From Streptomyces exfoliatus (GTDB taxonomy: Bacteria > Actinomycetota > Actinomycetes > Streptomycetales > Streptomycetaceae): a stretch of 64,000 nucleotides of DNA. The DNA lies in contig NZ_JNZP01000003.1 of the NCBI RefSeq assembly GCF_000725545.1, positions 186,001-250,000 of the forward strand, read 5' to 3'. Made by a program: the position numbers and the translations under genes. Position 1 is the stretch's first letter. Each line of letters opens with the position of its first letter. The notes beneath the pieces were generated by a model, which saw nothing but the letters and a program-made list of their open reading frames with translations, was not told the DNA's origin and searched no databases. Below, in pieces: positions 25,696 to 34,628 of the stretch.

Positions 25696-26121
25696 ATGCT
25701 GACCCCCGTTCCCGACGAGGACGGCGCCCCCTTCTGGGAGTACGCCGCCCAGGGCGAACTGCGCGTCCAGAGCTGCGCCGACTGCGGCGAGCTCCGCTTC
25801 CCGCCCCGCCCCTGCTGCCCGCACTGCCAGTCCTTCGCGAGCGCCTGGCGGCTCATGAGCGGACGCGGCCGGATCTGGTCGTACGTCCTGCCCCACCCGC
25901 CCCTCCTGCCCGACTACGCCGCCCAGCCCGGCTACAACGCGGTCCTCGTCGAACTCGCCGACGCCCCCCGCATCCGCCTCGCCGGCAACGTCGTCACCGC
26001 CCCCGACGCCCCCCTGAACTCGGTCGACCCGGCCCGGCTGCGCATCGGCGCCGCCGTGAAGGTGGCCTTCACCCAGGTCGACGGTGTCACCGTCCCCCGC
26101 TGGCTCCTGGAGCGCGGGTGA
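25696..26121 (+). CDS. DUF35 zinc-ribbon/OB-fold protein, Ltp partner
   Basis: A 141-residue protein with a four-Cys zinc ribbon (CADCGELRFPPRPCCPHC, residues about 28-45) followed by an OB-fold (WSYVLPHPPLLPDYAAQ, VLVELADAPRIRLAGNVV). This is the arrangement of DUF35 proteins such as ChsH2, which bind acyl-CoA and form complexes with Ltp thiolase-fold subunits. It is in operon with the Ltp gene upstream and overlaps the enoyl-CoA hydratase start downstream (GTGA), which supports joint action on one acyl-CoA pathway. Confidence 0.9.
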   Translation: MLTPVPDEDGAPFWEYAAQGELRVQSCADCGELRFPPRPCCPHCQSFASAWRLMSGRGRIWSYVLPHPPLLPDYAAQPGYNAVLVELADAPRIRLAGNVVTAPDAPLNSVDPARLRIGAAVKVAFTQVDGVTVPRWLLERG

Positions 26122-26903
26122 GCACCTCCGGCGTCACGGTCGACCGCGACAAGGAGACCGGGGTCGCGGTCGTCACCCTCGACCGGGCGGAGAAGCACAA
26201 CGCGATCACCCTGGACATGGCCCGCGAACTCGGCGCCGCCTGGCGGGGCTTCCGGTACGAGGACGACGTCCGCGCGATCGTCGTCACCGGGGCCGGGGGG
26301 CGGGCCTTCTGCACCGGGATCGACCGGGAGGCCGCCGGGAACGTCCCCCAGCCCTCCTCCCCGTACACCATCGACGACCCCCTCCTCGCGATCGGCCCCA
26401 AGGCGAACGACCTGTGGAAGCCGGTGATCGCCGCCGTCGAGGGCATGGCCTGCGGCGGGGCCTTCTACCTGCTCGGCGAGTCCGAGTTCCTGATCGCCGG
26501 CGAGGACGCCGGCTTCTTCGACCCGCACACCACCTACGGGATGGTCAGCGCCTTCGAGACCGTCCACATGGCCCAGCGGATGCCCCACGGGGAGGTCGCC
26601 CGGATGGCACTGATGGGCGGCGCGGAACGGATCTCGGCCCGGCGGGCGTACGAGACGGGGCTGGTCAGCGAGGTGACGGAGCCCGGCGGGGCGCTGGCCG
26701 CCGCCAGGGAGGCCGCCGCCGTCATCGCCTCGTACCCGACGGAGGCGGTGCAGGGGACGGTCCGGGCGCTCTGGTCGGTGAAGGAGACGGCCCGCGCCCA
26801 GGCACTGGCCCACGCGCCGCACCTGGTCGCCCTGGGCAACCTGCCGGGCGACCGGCAGGCGGAGCTGTTCACCCGACGGAGGACGGGATTCAGGACGAGG
26901 TAG
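26118..26903 (+). CDS. Enoyl-CoA hydratase/isomerase family protein
   Basis: A 261-residue crotonase-fold protein. Signatures: VVTLDRAEKHNAIT, the oxyanion-hole segment VVTGAGGRAFCTGIDRE, and AAVEGMACGGAFYLLGESEFLIA. The usual second catalytic Glu position holds a residue in PHTTYGMVSAFET and cannot be confirmed by eye. The start is GTG 26118, overlapping the DUF35 stop by four bases. Third gene of the ltp operon; it would hydrate an unsaturated acyl-CoA before retro-aldol cleavage. Confidence 0.9.
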   Translation: MSTSGVTVDRDKETGVAVVTLDRAEKHNAITLDMARELGAAWRGFRYEDDVRAIVVTGAGGRAFCTGIDREAAGNVPQPSSPYTIDDPLLAIGPKANDLWKPVIAAVEGMACGGAFYLLGESEFLIAGEDAGFFDPHTTYGMVSAFETVHMAQRMPHGEVARMALMGGAERISARRAYETGLVSEVTEPGGALAAAREAAAVIASYPTEAVQGTVRALWSVKETARAQALAHAPHLVALGNLPGDRQAELFTRRRTGFRTR

Positions 26904-26912
26904 GACCGGGGC

Positions 26913-27527
26913 TCAGGACGAGGTGGGCGAGGGCGTCGCGGCGGAGGCGGTGGCTCCCGGCTCCTCACCCATGTCGTAGGACCAGCACTCCTTCACCTGG
27001 CCGACGTTCTCCGGGCGCGCCATCTCCACCTCGACGGTCCTCGTGCCCCGGCGCTCGACCGTGACGTCGGTGCTGACCTGGTCCACCGCGCCGCCGTTCG
27101 CCCCCTTGAACACCACGACGATCCGGAACGTCTTCTCCGCGTCGGCGTTCGAGGTGACCTTCACCGTGGCCGTGAGGTCCGCCTTGCGGGCAGGCTTGCC
27201 CTTGCGCTTCTTCCGCGCGGGATCCACGCAGTCGACGACGGTGGTGACGACCTCCGCCGTCGAAGCGGCGGTGGGCGTGGGGGCGTATGTCGTCTCGCCC
27301 CCCGAGCCGCCCGAGCCGCCTGAGCTGCCCGAGCCGCTGTAGTCGTCGTTGCTCTTCTCGTCGCTGGAGCAGCCGCCGCCCGAGTCGTCGTCCGAGCGGC
27401 TCTTGCCGCTCTTGCTCTTCCCGCTGCCGCCGCCGCTGCCGCCGCTGCCGTGGCCGGTGTGGAAACCGGTCAGCGCGAGCACCACCACCGTGAGCGTCGC
27501 CGCGAGCTTCAGGCGTGTGCGTGCCAT
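26913..27527 (-). CDS. Secreted Ser/Gly-rich protein of unknown function
   Basis: A 204-residue protein with an N-terminal signal peptide (LKLAATLTVVVLALTGF), a long low-complexity Ser/Gly/Asp linker (about residues 30-85), and a C-terminal beta-rich domain with CVDPARKKRKG, DLTATVKVTSNADAEKTFR and EVEMARPENVGQVKECWSYD. Two cysteines in that domain could form a disulfide. ATG 27527 is preferred over 27563 because GGGGAG precedes it. It converges on the hydratase gene nine bases away. Confidence 0.7.
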   Translation of the reverse strand: MARTRLKLAATLTVVVLALTGFHTGHGSGGSGGGSGKSKSGKSRSDDDSGGGCSSDEKSNDDYSGSGSSGGSGGSGGETTYAPTPTAASTAEVVTTVVDCVDPARKKRKGKPARKADLTATVKVTSNADAEKTFRIVVVFKGANGGAVDQVSTDVTVERRGTRTVEVEMARPENVGQVKECWSYDMGEEPGATASAATPSPTSS

Positions 27528-27655
27528 CGCCGCTCCCCGTTCTTCCTGTCGTGTCCGCGCCACTCTAGGGGGCGTCCGGTGCCGCGTGGCGGGCCCCCCT
27601 CACCGGGCGTAGCGTCGGGAGCGAGAGAGCCGGAACCGGCAAGGAGGCCGCATCG

Positions 27656-28249
27656 ATGATTCGCAACATCGTCGGCTCGGTCCTGGCTCTCGTCGGAGCG
27701 ACGGCCGCCGTCTGGAGCCCCTTCCGTGCCTGGTACGACGGCCGTCACGGGCGCGACTACGCGATCGACGAGCTGTTCACCGGTATCACCGACGCCAAGG
27801 CCGACGTGCTCGGCTCGATCCTCGCGCCCTTTCTCTTCGCCGCCCTGCTGACCGTCCTCGGGGTGGTGCTCCGCTCCCGGATCCTGGTCGCCCTCGCCGG
27901 GCTCGTCGTCCTCGGCTTCACGATCCTGTGGATGGTGCGGGTCGGCCAGGCCGAGGGCAGCCTCACGGTCGGCGACGGCGGCGGGCTCGGCGACGGGGTC
28001 GCGAACGCCCTCGGCGGCGGGGTCCTGCTGCTGCTCGGCGCGCTCGTCATGTCCGGCAGGACCCGCACGCACCGGGTGGACGGGGAGCCCCGGCCCACCC
28101 GTCCCACGCTCGACGGCCCGCCGCCGGACGACAGCACCCACGGCCCTGACCGGCATCCGCAGGCCTCGGCGCCGTACGCGGCGACGCAGACGTTCGACGT
28201 GCCGACCTGGGACCCGGACCGGGAGAACCCGCCGCCGCCGAAGCAGTAG
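27656..28249 (+). CDS. Four-TM membrane protein of unknown function
   Basis: A 197-residue protein with hydrophobic segments at about 5-22, 55-75, 78-97 and 113-133, and a hydrophilic Pro/Asp-rich C-terminal tail of about 60 residues. No motif that I recognise. It starts MIRNIVGSVLALVGA with AAGGAGG just upstream. It stands alone between the secreted protein gene and the convergent afsK. Confidence 0.72.
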   Translation: MIRNIVGSVLALVGATAAVWSPFRAWYDGRHGRDYAIDELFTGITDAKADVLGSILAPFLFAALLTVLGVVLRSRILVALAGLVVLGFTILWMVRVGQAEGSLTVGDGGGLGDGVANALGGGVLLLLGALVMSGRTRTHRVDGEPRPTRPTLDGPPPDDSTHGPDRHPQASAPYAATQTFDVPTWDPDRENPPPPKQ

Positions 28250-28290
28250 GCGGGGCTCCCGCCGAAGCAGTGGGCAGGCTCCCGGCGCGG

Positions 28291-30729
28291 CTACCGTCCG
28301 CCCGAACCCCGGCCGGTGGCCGTGCCCTTGACCGCGTCGAGCGCGTACACGCAGCGGTCCTTGCTGCACGCGTACACGACCCCGCCCTTCGCCACCGGCG
28401 AGCCGGTGATCTCGCCGCCGGTCGCGAGCTTCCAGCGCAGCTGACCGCCGGTCGCGTCGAGGGTGTACAGGACGTGGTCGGCCGAACCGAAGTGCACCCG
28501 GCCGTCGGCGACGACCGGCGAGCCGACCAGTTCGCCGCCCGCCGCGAACCGCCACCTGGGGGTGCCGGTGACCGCGTCGAGCGTGTAGAGCGCGCTGCCG
28601 CTGCCGACGTGCACGTTGCCGTCGGCGACGAGCACCGGCTCGGTCGACTGGCGCGGCTCGGTCGCGATCCGCCAGCGGTCCTGCCCGGTGGTCGCGTCGA
28701 TCGCGTACACCGTGCCGAGGTGGTCCGAGAGGTACACCCCGCCGCCCGTCACCGCCGGGCCCGGCGCGAACGCGGGCGGGGAGAGGAAGACGGCCGGCGC
28801 CTCGAAGTGCCAGCGGACGTGCCCGGCGGCGATGTCGATCGACAGCACCCGGGTCCCGGCGGAGACGTACACACAGCCGTCCTCGGCCGGGGCGACCCGG
28901 ACGGGCACGCCGGCGCAGGAGGCGGCGTCGCCGACCGGGTACGACCAGCGCTCGGTGCCCGTACGGGCGTCGAGGGCCTGGAGGCGGGCATCCCGCCACA
29001 CGTACACGGTGTCCCCGTGCACGGCGGGCCCCGCCTCCGGGGTCTCGAAGTCCGTCTGGGCGCCGGTGATCTCCCACAGCTTGGCGCCGTTGGAGGCCTC
29101 CCAGCCCTGCACCCCGCCACCGCGCGTGCCGGTGACGACCGTGCCCCGGTCCACCTGGAGGGAGTACACCCAGGCGTCCGTCCGCAGCCGCCAGCGCTCG
29201 CTGCCGTCGGTCGCGTCGAGGGCGTAGAGGGTCGGCCCGTCGGAGGCGTGGATGCGGCCGGAGGCGACGGCCATGGACCAGGCCACGTCCCGGGTCTTGA
29301 ACTGGCGCCGGCCACTGCCGGTGTCCAGGGCGTGCACCTCGAACGAGGTCACGTACAGCAGGTCGCCGTCCACGACCGGGGTGCCCCACACGTCGTTCGA
29401 CATGCGGAACCGCCACGGCCGCCAGGGACCGGCCTCCGGCGGCGGGGCCGGTTCGGAACCCTGCGAGGGAACGTGCACCGGACGCGAACCGGGCAACGGG
29501 CCGGGCTCCGCGCCGTGCGGACCGCCTCCGGGCGGACGGATCCAGCCGGTCGCAGGGCCGGCGTCGGGGCTCCGGCCGACGGCGAGCGCCGCCCGGGTGT
29601 CGGCGACCCGGGGGCCGGGGCCGATCGGCACGGTCGCGCCGCCGAGGCGCACGGGCCCTCCCGCGCTCTCGGCCGGCCCGGCATGCCGGCCACCGCCGAC
29701 GGGAGCGGGATCGGCATGCCGGCCGCCCCCGCCACCGACGGGCGCGGGCTCCGGGAAGCGCGGGTCGCCGCCGTGCTCGGCGGGCTGCCGGGGCGGTCGC
29801 GGCGGCATCGGCGGCGCGGGCGGCGCCGGGGCAGGACGGCCGCCGCGGCGGGTCTCGATCATGGCGGTGGCGCTCTCCGGCAGCCAGGCCGAGGCCGTAC
29901 CGCTGTCGTCGCTGCCGGGGCCGAAGAGATGGGGGGCGAGCTGCGCCTGGAGATCGGCCGGGGAGGGCCGGCGGCTGACGTCCGTCTGCATGCAGGACTC
30001 GATGAGCGGGCGCAGCTCCTCGGGCAGCCCCTCCAGGTCGGGACCCTCACGGAGAAGCATGAAGACCGTCTCGACCGGGTTGGCACCGTGGTAGGGCGCG
30101 TGGCCGGTGGCGGCGAAGACCAGCATCGAGCCCAGCGAGAAGACGTCGCTCGCGCCGGTGACGCTGCGCGAGTCGCGGGCCTGCTCGGGCGACATGTAGG
30201 CCGGGGTGCCGACGGCGACGTTGGTCATGGTCAGGCGCGTGTTGGACACGCCCGACGCGATGCCGAAGTCGATCACCCGGGGGCCGTCCTCGACGACGAG
30301 GACGTTGGAGGGCTTCAGGTCACGGTGGACCAGGCCCGCGCCGTGGATGGACTGCAGGGCCTCGGCGACACCGGCGGCCAGCCAGCGCACGGCCTGGGCC
30401 GGGAGCGGTCCGCACTCGTTCACTATCTCTTCGAGCGAGGGCGCGGGGACGTAGGCGGTCGCCAGCCACGGCACGGCGGCCCGGGGGTCGGCGTCCACGA
30501 CGGCGGCCGTGTAGAAGCCGGAGACCGCCCGCGCGGCCTCCACCTCCCGGGTGAACCTGACCCGGAACAGCTGGTCCTCCGCGAGCTCCGTGCGCACGGT
30601 CTTGATCGCCACGCGCCGGCCCGAGGCCGAGCGCGCGAGATAGACCAGGCCCATTCCGCCCGCGCCGAGCCGGCCCAGCACCTCGAAGGGCCCGATACGT
30701 CTCGGGTCGTGCTGCGTCAGCTGTTCCAC
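28291..30729 (-). CDS. afsK: AfsK-type Ser/Thr protein kinase with PQQ-repeat sensor domain
   Basis: An 812-residue Hanks-type kinase. Gly loop GAGGMG (22-27), AIK Lys43, HRDLKPSN with catalytic Asp137, DFG Asp154, and Thr164/167/169 in the activation loop. A Pro-rich linker (about 285-430) joins a C-terminal beta-propeller of PQQ-type repeats ([13 protein letters not shown] and similar). No transmembrane helix is visible, as in S. coelicolor AfsK (about 799 residues), which phosphorylates AfsR. GTG 30729 starts the conserved region with GGGGAGG upstream. afsR/afsS lie 8 kb away in this window and a kbpA-like gene is directly upstream. Confidence 0.88.
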   Translation of the reverse strand: MEQLTQHDPRRIGPFEVLGRLGAGGMGLVYLARSASGRRVAIKTVRTELAEDQLFRVRFTREVEAARAVSGFYTAAVVDADPRAAVPWLATAYVPAPSLEEIVNECGPLPAQAVRWLAAGVAEALQSIHGAGLVHRDLKPSNVLVVEDGPRVIDFGIASGVSNTRLTMTNVAVGTPAYMSPEQARDSRSVTGASDVFSLGSMLVFAATGHAPYHGANPVETVFMLLREGPDLEGLPEELRPLIESCMQTDVSRRPSPADLQAQLAPHLFGPGSDDSGTASAWLPESATAMIETRRGGRPAPAPPAPPMPPRPPRQPAEHGGDPRFPEPAPVGGGGGRHADPAPVGGGRHAGPAESAGGPVRLGGATVPIGPGPRVADTRAALAVGRSPDAGPATGWIRPPGGGPHGAEPGPLPGSRPVHVPSQGSEPAPPPEAGPWRPWRFRMSNDVWGTPVVDGDLLYVTSFEVHALDTGSGRRQFKTRDVAWSMAVASGRIHASDGPTLYALDATDGSERWRLRTDAWVYSLQVDRGTVVTGTRGGGVQGWEASNGAKLWEITGAQTDFETPEAGPAVHGDTVYVWRDARLQALDARTGTERWSYPVGDAASCAGVPVRVAPAEDGCVYVSAGTRVLSIDIAAGHVRWHFEAPAVFLSPPAFAPGPAVTGGGVYLSDHLGTVYAIDATTGQDRWRIATEPRQSTEPVLVADGNVHVGSGSALYTLDAVTGTPRWRFAAGGELVGSPVVADGRVHFGSADHVLYTLDATGGQLRWKLATGGEITGSPVAKGGVVYACSKDRCVYALDAVKGTATGRGSGGR

Positions 30730-30892
30730 TTGCCTGCCACCTCCCCGTACGGGCCATGAGGGTACGGCCCCGTGGCCCTGATTCTTCCTGTCCGAGGGCC
30801 CGGTTGCGAACCCGGGGGCGGATCGGGGTGTCACGGGCGATAACGGGGTGGCCCGGTGCGGGGTGCGCCGGGCCCGTACAGGTGGGGACGTC

Positions 30893-31768
30893 TCAGGCCG
30901 TACCGGCCGGTTTCGGTTCCGCGGCCGGTTGTGCGGCCGGTTCCTTCGCCAGTTCCCGCGCCGGTTCCGCCGTCGGTTCCGTCGCCTGTTCCGCCGTCGG
31001 TTCCGCGAGGACCGCGAAACGGGCGCCCTGGTTGTCGTGGAGGACGGCGATACGGCCGTGCGGGGTGCTGAAGGCAGGGGTGGCGACCCGGCCGCCGAGG
31101 CGGACGGTGGTCGCGCAGGCCTGGTCGCAGTCGCGGACGGCGAAGTAGACGAGGACGTGCCCCGGCATCTCCGCGGGGAAGTCGTCGGTGATGACGGCGC
31201 GCCCGCCGAAAGCGCTGTCGTCGCCGGTGCGGGAGCCGGGCGGTGACCAGACGCGGTAGTCGAAGCCGGCTTCCCTGCCCTCCTCCCCGGCGTCCACCTG
31301 GCGGCCGAGGTAGTGGAAGACGCGGGCGTAGAAGGTGTCGGTGGCCTCCGGCCGGCGCGTGTACACCTCCATCCAGCAGAACGAGCCCGGTTCGTTCGTG
31401 ACCTCGAAGCCGTCGTCGTCGCCCGCCTGCCGGAGCCCGATCACGGCGCCGCCGGGGTCCGCGGCCAGCGCCAGGACGCCGAAGGGGCCGACGGGGTACG
31501 GCTCCATGATCATCTGCCCCCCTGCGGCCTTGATCCGGGCGGCGAGGCTGCCCGCGTCGCGGGTGGCGAGGTAGAGGGTCCAGGTGGTGGGCATGCGGCC
31601 GTCGCGCTTGGGGAGGAGCCCGGCGACGCGTCGCCCGTCGAGGAGCGCCTCGTCGCGGTCGGGGTCGAAGGTCCAGCCGAACAGCTCGCCGTAGAAGCGC
31701 TTGCCCGCTTCGAGGTCGGGAAGCTGTGCGTCCACCCAGCAGGGGGTGCCCTCAGTACGTACGGCCAT
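30893..31768 (-). CDS. kbpA: Two-domain VOC protein, probable KbpA (AfsK-binding inhibitor)
   Basis: A 291-residue protein with two glyoxalase-like halves: [20 protein letters not shown] and [20 protein letters not shown], then an Ala/Pro/Glu-rich tail (about 255-291) of EPTAE-like repeats. In S. coelicolor kbpA encodes a 252-residue protein directly upstream of afsK that binds AfsK and blocks its autophosphorylation; position, orientation and size without the tail agree, though I infer rather than recognise the identity. The start at 31768 is six bases after a TAGCGT -10 box (leaderless). A generic VOC enzyme is the alternative. Confidence 0.65.
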   Translation of the reverse strand: MAVRTEGTPCWVDAQLPDLEAGKRFYGELFGWTFDPDRDEALLDGRRVAGLLPKRDGRMPTTWTLYLATRDAGSLAARIKAAGGQMIMEPYPVGPFGVLALAADPGGAVIGLRQAGDDDGFEVTNEPGSFCWMEVYTRRPEATDTFYARVFHYLGRQVDAGEEGREAGFDYRVWSPPGSRTGDDSAFGGRAVITDDFPAEMPGHVLVYFAVRDCDQACATTVRLGGRVATPAFSTPHGRIAVLHDNQGARFAVLAEPTAEQATEPTAEPARELAKEPAAQPAAEPKPAGTA

Positions 31769-31861
31769 GTCACCACGCTAGGACGGAGGAGGGGCGCCCG
31801 CACGCCCCGACATACGAACATATAGGCGATTTATCGGCCCAGAACCCTTGGGGCGCCTGCG

Positions 31862-31883
31862 TTGTCCACCGAAGTTGTCCACA
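31862..31883 (+). promoter_or_regulatory. Pair of DnaA boxes in the 31769-32099 gap
   Basis: TTGTCCACC (31862-31870) and TTGTCCACA (31875-31883) are direct copies 13 bases apart; the second is the strong Streptomyces DnaA-box consensus. The surrounding 331-base gap between the divergent kbpA-like and tetR genes is otherwise without a gene, and includes an AT-rich patch at about 31811-31838. Confidence 0.6.
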
Positions 31884-32099
31884 GGCTGTTCATAAGACTA
31901 TTCGGGTACGGGACTCCCCCGGCCTCCCCCCGGCCTCCCCCTCCCCTGACGCCGGCGCCACCCCACCTGGCTTGAACCCGCCCCTCGGCCTCGGGGCCGG
32001 AGACCCGCGTCTACCTCGCAGAACACCCGCGGAACAGGGTCGCACCCCATTTGCAGTCGGCCGAATCGCGCGCCGACACCCCCTCGGTAAGCTGACGGC

Positions 32100-32747
32100 A
32101 TGACAGGACAAGTACGCACCGTCGACGGCCGCGTGGCCGGACGACGCGGTCAGGCGACGCGGCAGAAGCTGCTCGACTGCCTCGGTGAGATGCTCAGCTC
32201 CTCGCCCTACCGGGACGTCAAGGTCATCGATGTGGCCCGGAAGGCGGGTACTTCACCCGCGACGTTCTATCAGTACTTCCCGGACGTCGAGGGAGCGGTG
32301 CTCGAGATCGCGGAGGAAATGGCCAAGGAGGGCGCCGCGTTGACCGCGCTGGTCTCCGGCCGCTCCTGGGTCGGCAAGGCCGGCTGGCAGACCTCCGAGG
32401 AACTCGTCGAAGGCTTCCTGGACTTCTGGCGGAAGCACGACGCGATCCTCCGGGTCGTGGACCTCGGCGCCGCGGAGGGCGACAAGCGGTTCTACAAGAT
32501 CCGCATGAAGATCCTGAACTCGGTCACCAACTCCCTCACGGACGCGGTGAAGGAGCTCCAGGCCAAGGGCAAGGTCGACAAGGAGGTCAGCCCCGCCGCC
32601 ATGGCGGGCTCGCTCGTGGCGATGCTCGCCTCGGTCGCGGGCCACCAGAAGGGCTTCACGACCTGGGGCGTGAAGCAGGCCGAACTCAAGCCGAACCTCG
32701 CCCTGTTGGTACACCTGGGCATCACCGGCAAGAAGCCGACCAGATAG
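32100..32747 (+). CDS. TetR-family transcriptional regulator
   Basis: A 215-residue regulator. The N-terminal HTH runs from RRGQATRQKLLDCL to VIDVARKAGTSPATFYQYFPD (about 15-62), with a recognition helix T-S-P-A-T-F-Y-Q-Y; the C-terminal ligand domain has EEMAKEGAAL, EGFLDFWRKHDAILRVVDLGA and ends FTTWGVKQAELKPNLALLVHLG. Leaderless: TAAGCT lies six bases before ATG. It stands in the middle of the palindromic regulon and is the only TetR in the window, so it is a candidate for the factor binding CTGACG-N3-CGTCAG; no clean copy precedes its own start. It matches the place of the TetR gene near afsK in S. coelicolor. Confidence 0.9.
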   Translation: MTGQVRTVDGRVAGRRGQATRQKLLDCLGEMLSSSPYRDVKVIDVARKAGTSPATFYQYFPDVEGAVLEIAEEMAKEGAALTALVSGRSWVGKAGWQTSEELVEGFLDFWRKHDAILRVVDLGAAEGDKRFYKIRMKILNSVTNSLTDAVKELQAKGKVDKEVSPAAMAGSLVAMLASVAGHQKGFTTWGVKQAELKPNLALLVHLGITGKKPTR

Positions 32748-32803
32748 CCGCCCGGACAGCCGCCCGGATCTCCGGCAACAACTCCTTCATCCGTCCTGTC
32801 GTC

Positions 32804-32845
32804 GACGCCGACGGCGGCCCGCCCCCACGGACCGCCGTCGGCGTC
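32804..32845. terminator. Bidirectional terminator
   Basis: GACGCCGACGGCGG (32804-32817) pairs perfectly with 32832-32845 over a 14-base loop, between the convergent tetR and nitroreductase genes. Confidence 0.85.
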
Positions 32846-32886
32846 GCCGTGTGTCCGCCGCCCCCGGAGCACCGGGGCGACCCCCC

Positions 32887-33357
32887 TCACCGTCGCGTCA
32901 GCCGGAAGAGCCGGATCTCGCGGTCCACCCGGGCCTGGTACGTGGCGTACGGCGGCCAGAACTCGAGCGCCGCCCGCCAGGCCTCCGCCCGCTCCTCCCC
33001 GGTGAGCAGCTCCGCCCGTACGGGGATGTCGGCGCCCCGCCAGTTCACCTCGACGTCCGGGTGGGCGAGCAGGTTCGCCGTCCACGCCGGGTGCCCGGGG
33101 CGGCCGAAGTTGGAGCCGACGAGCAGCCAGCCGCCGTCCGGCTCCGGCATGCAGGCGAGCGGGGTGACCCGGGTCGCCCCGCTCCTCGCGCCCCTCGCGG
33201 TGAGCACCACCCCGGGCAGCATCTGGGCGCTGAGCAGCACTTTCCCCCGGGTGAGCCGGTGCACGGCCTTGTCCATGGCGGGGATGACATGAGGGCCGAT
33301 CCGGGCGAAGGTCCGGGTCGACGACATCTTCTGCACGAGCCTGCGTCCGACGGGCAT
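32887..33357 (-). CDS. Deazaflavin-dependent nitroreductase-family oxidoreductase (Ddn-like)
   Basis: A 156-residue split-barrel protein of the F420-binding Ddn/DUF385 group: MPGVVLTARGARSGATRVTPLACMPEPDG is spread over the cofactor-binding strand, followed by WLLVGSNFGRPGHPAWTANLLAHPDVEV, both hallmarks of this family. It would use F420 made through FbiC. The ATG at 33357 immediately follows the stop of the upstream acyl-CoA dehydrogenase (TAGATG), so the two are coupled and under operator copy 8. The substrate is unknown. Confidence 0.92.
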   Translation of the reverse strand: MPVGRRLVQKMSSTRTFARIGPHVIPAMDKAVHRLTRGKVLLSAQMLPGVVLTARGARSGATRVTPLACMPEPDGGWLLVGSNFGRPGHPAWTANLLAHPDVEVNWRGADIPVRAELLTGEERAEAWRAALEFWPPYATYQARVDREIRLFRLTRR

Positions 33358-34542
33358 CTACGCCGCCACCTCTCGGAAGAGTCCGGTCCGTTCGGCCGCC
33401 CGTGCGCGCAGTCCCCGTACGGGACCGAAGAGGAGCTCGTCGGAGGCGGCGCGGGCGGCGAAGGGCGCGGTGGCGTCGGCCGGCCGGACCGCCTCCTCGG
33501 CGGTGGCACGCAGGGCTTCCAGCGCGTGGGCGAGCGCGAGCGGCCCGCCCTCGGGCCCGGAGCCCGTGCCGGGGCCACCGGGTCCTGACTCGCCCGCCGC
33601 GCTGTACGTGAGGGTGCGGGCGGCCTCGACCTGGACGGAGAGGTCGGCGAGCCGGTGGACGGCCGCCCCACGGGAGCCGGCGTGACCGGCCCGGGAGCAG
33701 GCGTGGGCGGCGCCCCGGTCGAGGGCGGCCCGGGCCGCCCCGACGGCTTCGGCGGCCAGCATGACGGCGGTGTGGCGGCCGGTGGCGGCGAGCGTGCCGA
33801 GGACGTCCGCCGGTTCCGCGCCGAGGAGTTCGGCCCTGGTGTCGCGGAACTGGACGGTGGCCCGGGGCCGGGTGGGGTCCAGGGCGGGCTGCCGGGTGCG
33901 GACGAGCCCGGGTACGTCGGCGCCCTCCGCCCGTACGAGGAAGAGGAGGGTACGGCTGCGGGCGAAGCCCCCCGCGTGGGCGGCGACGAGCAGCAGTCCC
34001 GCGCTGTGTCCGTCGAGGACCTGGGCGGCCTCGCCGTACAGCCGCCAGCCCTCGCCGTCGGGGCGGGCCTGGACGCCGCCCGCCCGGCCGCCGCCGGACC
34101 AGTCCTCTGCGGCGTTGTCGCCGGTGAGGCCCAGGGCGAGCGCGAGGGCGCCGCCGGGGACGGCGAGGGCGCAGGTGAGGCTTCCGGCGGCGAGGCGCGG
34201 GAGGTGCGCGGCGCGCTGGGCGGGACTGCCGAGGGCGGTGAGGAGCGGGGCGGCGAGGACGCGGGTGGCGAGGAGCGGGGAGGGGGCGAGGGCGCGGCCG
34301 GTCTCCTCGCAGGCGAGGACGAGTTCCGCGGGGCCGTGGTCGGCGGTGCACAGGGTGACGTGGCCGAGGGTGGCGGACAGCCGGGTCCACAGCTCGGGGT
34401 CGTACCCCTGGGAGGTGGCGGTGGCCACGGGGTTCTGGTGCGGCCCGGCCCGTTCGGCGAGCAGGTCCCGCAGGGTGCGGCGGAACTCCCGCTGCTCCTC
34501 GGTGAGCGGGGCGGCGAGCGCGGCGCTTTCGGCGGCGTCCAT
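33358..34542 (-). CDS. Acyl-CoA dehydrogenase family protein (beta-like subunit)
   Basis: A 394-residue ACAD-fold protein: LTEEQREFRRTLRDLLAER at the start, VLACEETGRALAPSPLLAT, GSLTCALAVPGG, and a C-terminal helical domain with VGAARAALDRGAAH. The sequence is degenerate relative to full ACADs, and the Glu base and FAD contacts are not evident, like the partner subunits of heterotetrameric steroid ACADs; no alpha partner is next to it. Operator copy 8 lies 16 bases upstream, and a GGAGGG ribosome site precedes ATG 34542. It is coupled to the Ddn-like gene. Confidence 0.82.
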   Translation of the reverse strand: MDAAESAALAAPLTEEQREFRRTLRDLLAERAGPHQNPVATATSQGYDPELWTRLSATLGHVTLCTADHGPAELVLACEETGRALAPSPLLATRVLAAPLLTALGSPAQRAAHLPRLAAGSLTCALAVPGGALALALGLTGDNAAEDWSGGGRAGGVQARPDGEGWRLYGEAAQVLDGHSAGLLLVAAHAGGFARSRTLLFLVRAEGADVPGLVRTRQPALDPTRPRATVQFRDTRAELLGAEPADVLGTLAATGRHTAVMLAAEAVGAARAALDRGAAHACSRAGHAGSRGAAVHRLADLSVQVEAARTLTYSAAGESGPGGPGTGSGPEGGPLALAHALEALRATAEEAVRPADATAPFAARAASDELLFGPVRGLRARAAERTGLFREVAA

Positions 34543-34557
34543 GGGGCTCCCTCCGTA

Positions 34558-34574
34558 TCTGACGGTCCGTCATG
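34558..34574. promoter_or_regulatory. Palindromic operator, copy 8
   Basis: CTGACG-GTC-CGTCAT (one mismatch) lies directly upstream of the acyl-CoA dehydrogenase gene in the divergent 34543-34648 region. Confidence 0.75.
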
Positions 34575-34628
34575 CTAGGTCCGTCCGACGCCACTTGCCC
34601 AGAGAGACACCCGTTCCGATTCCACAGA

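Noticed and set aside
32092..32106. CTGACG-GCA-TGACAG at the tetR start as a tenth operator
   Set aside because: Only four of six bases match in the second arm and it overlaps the start codon; too weak to count.
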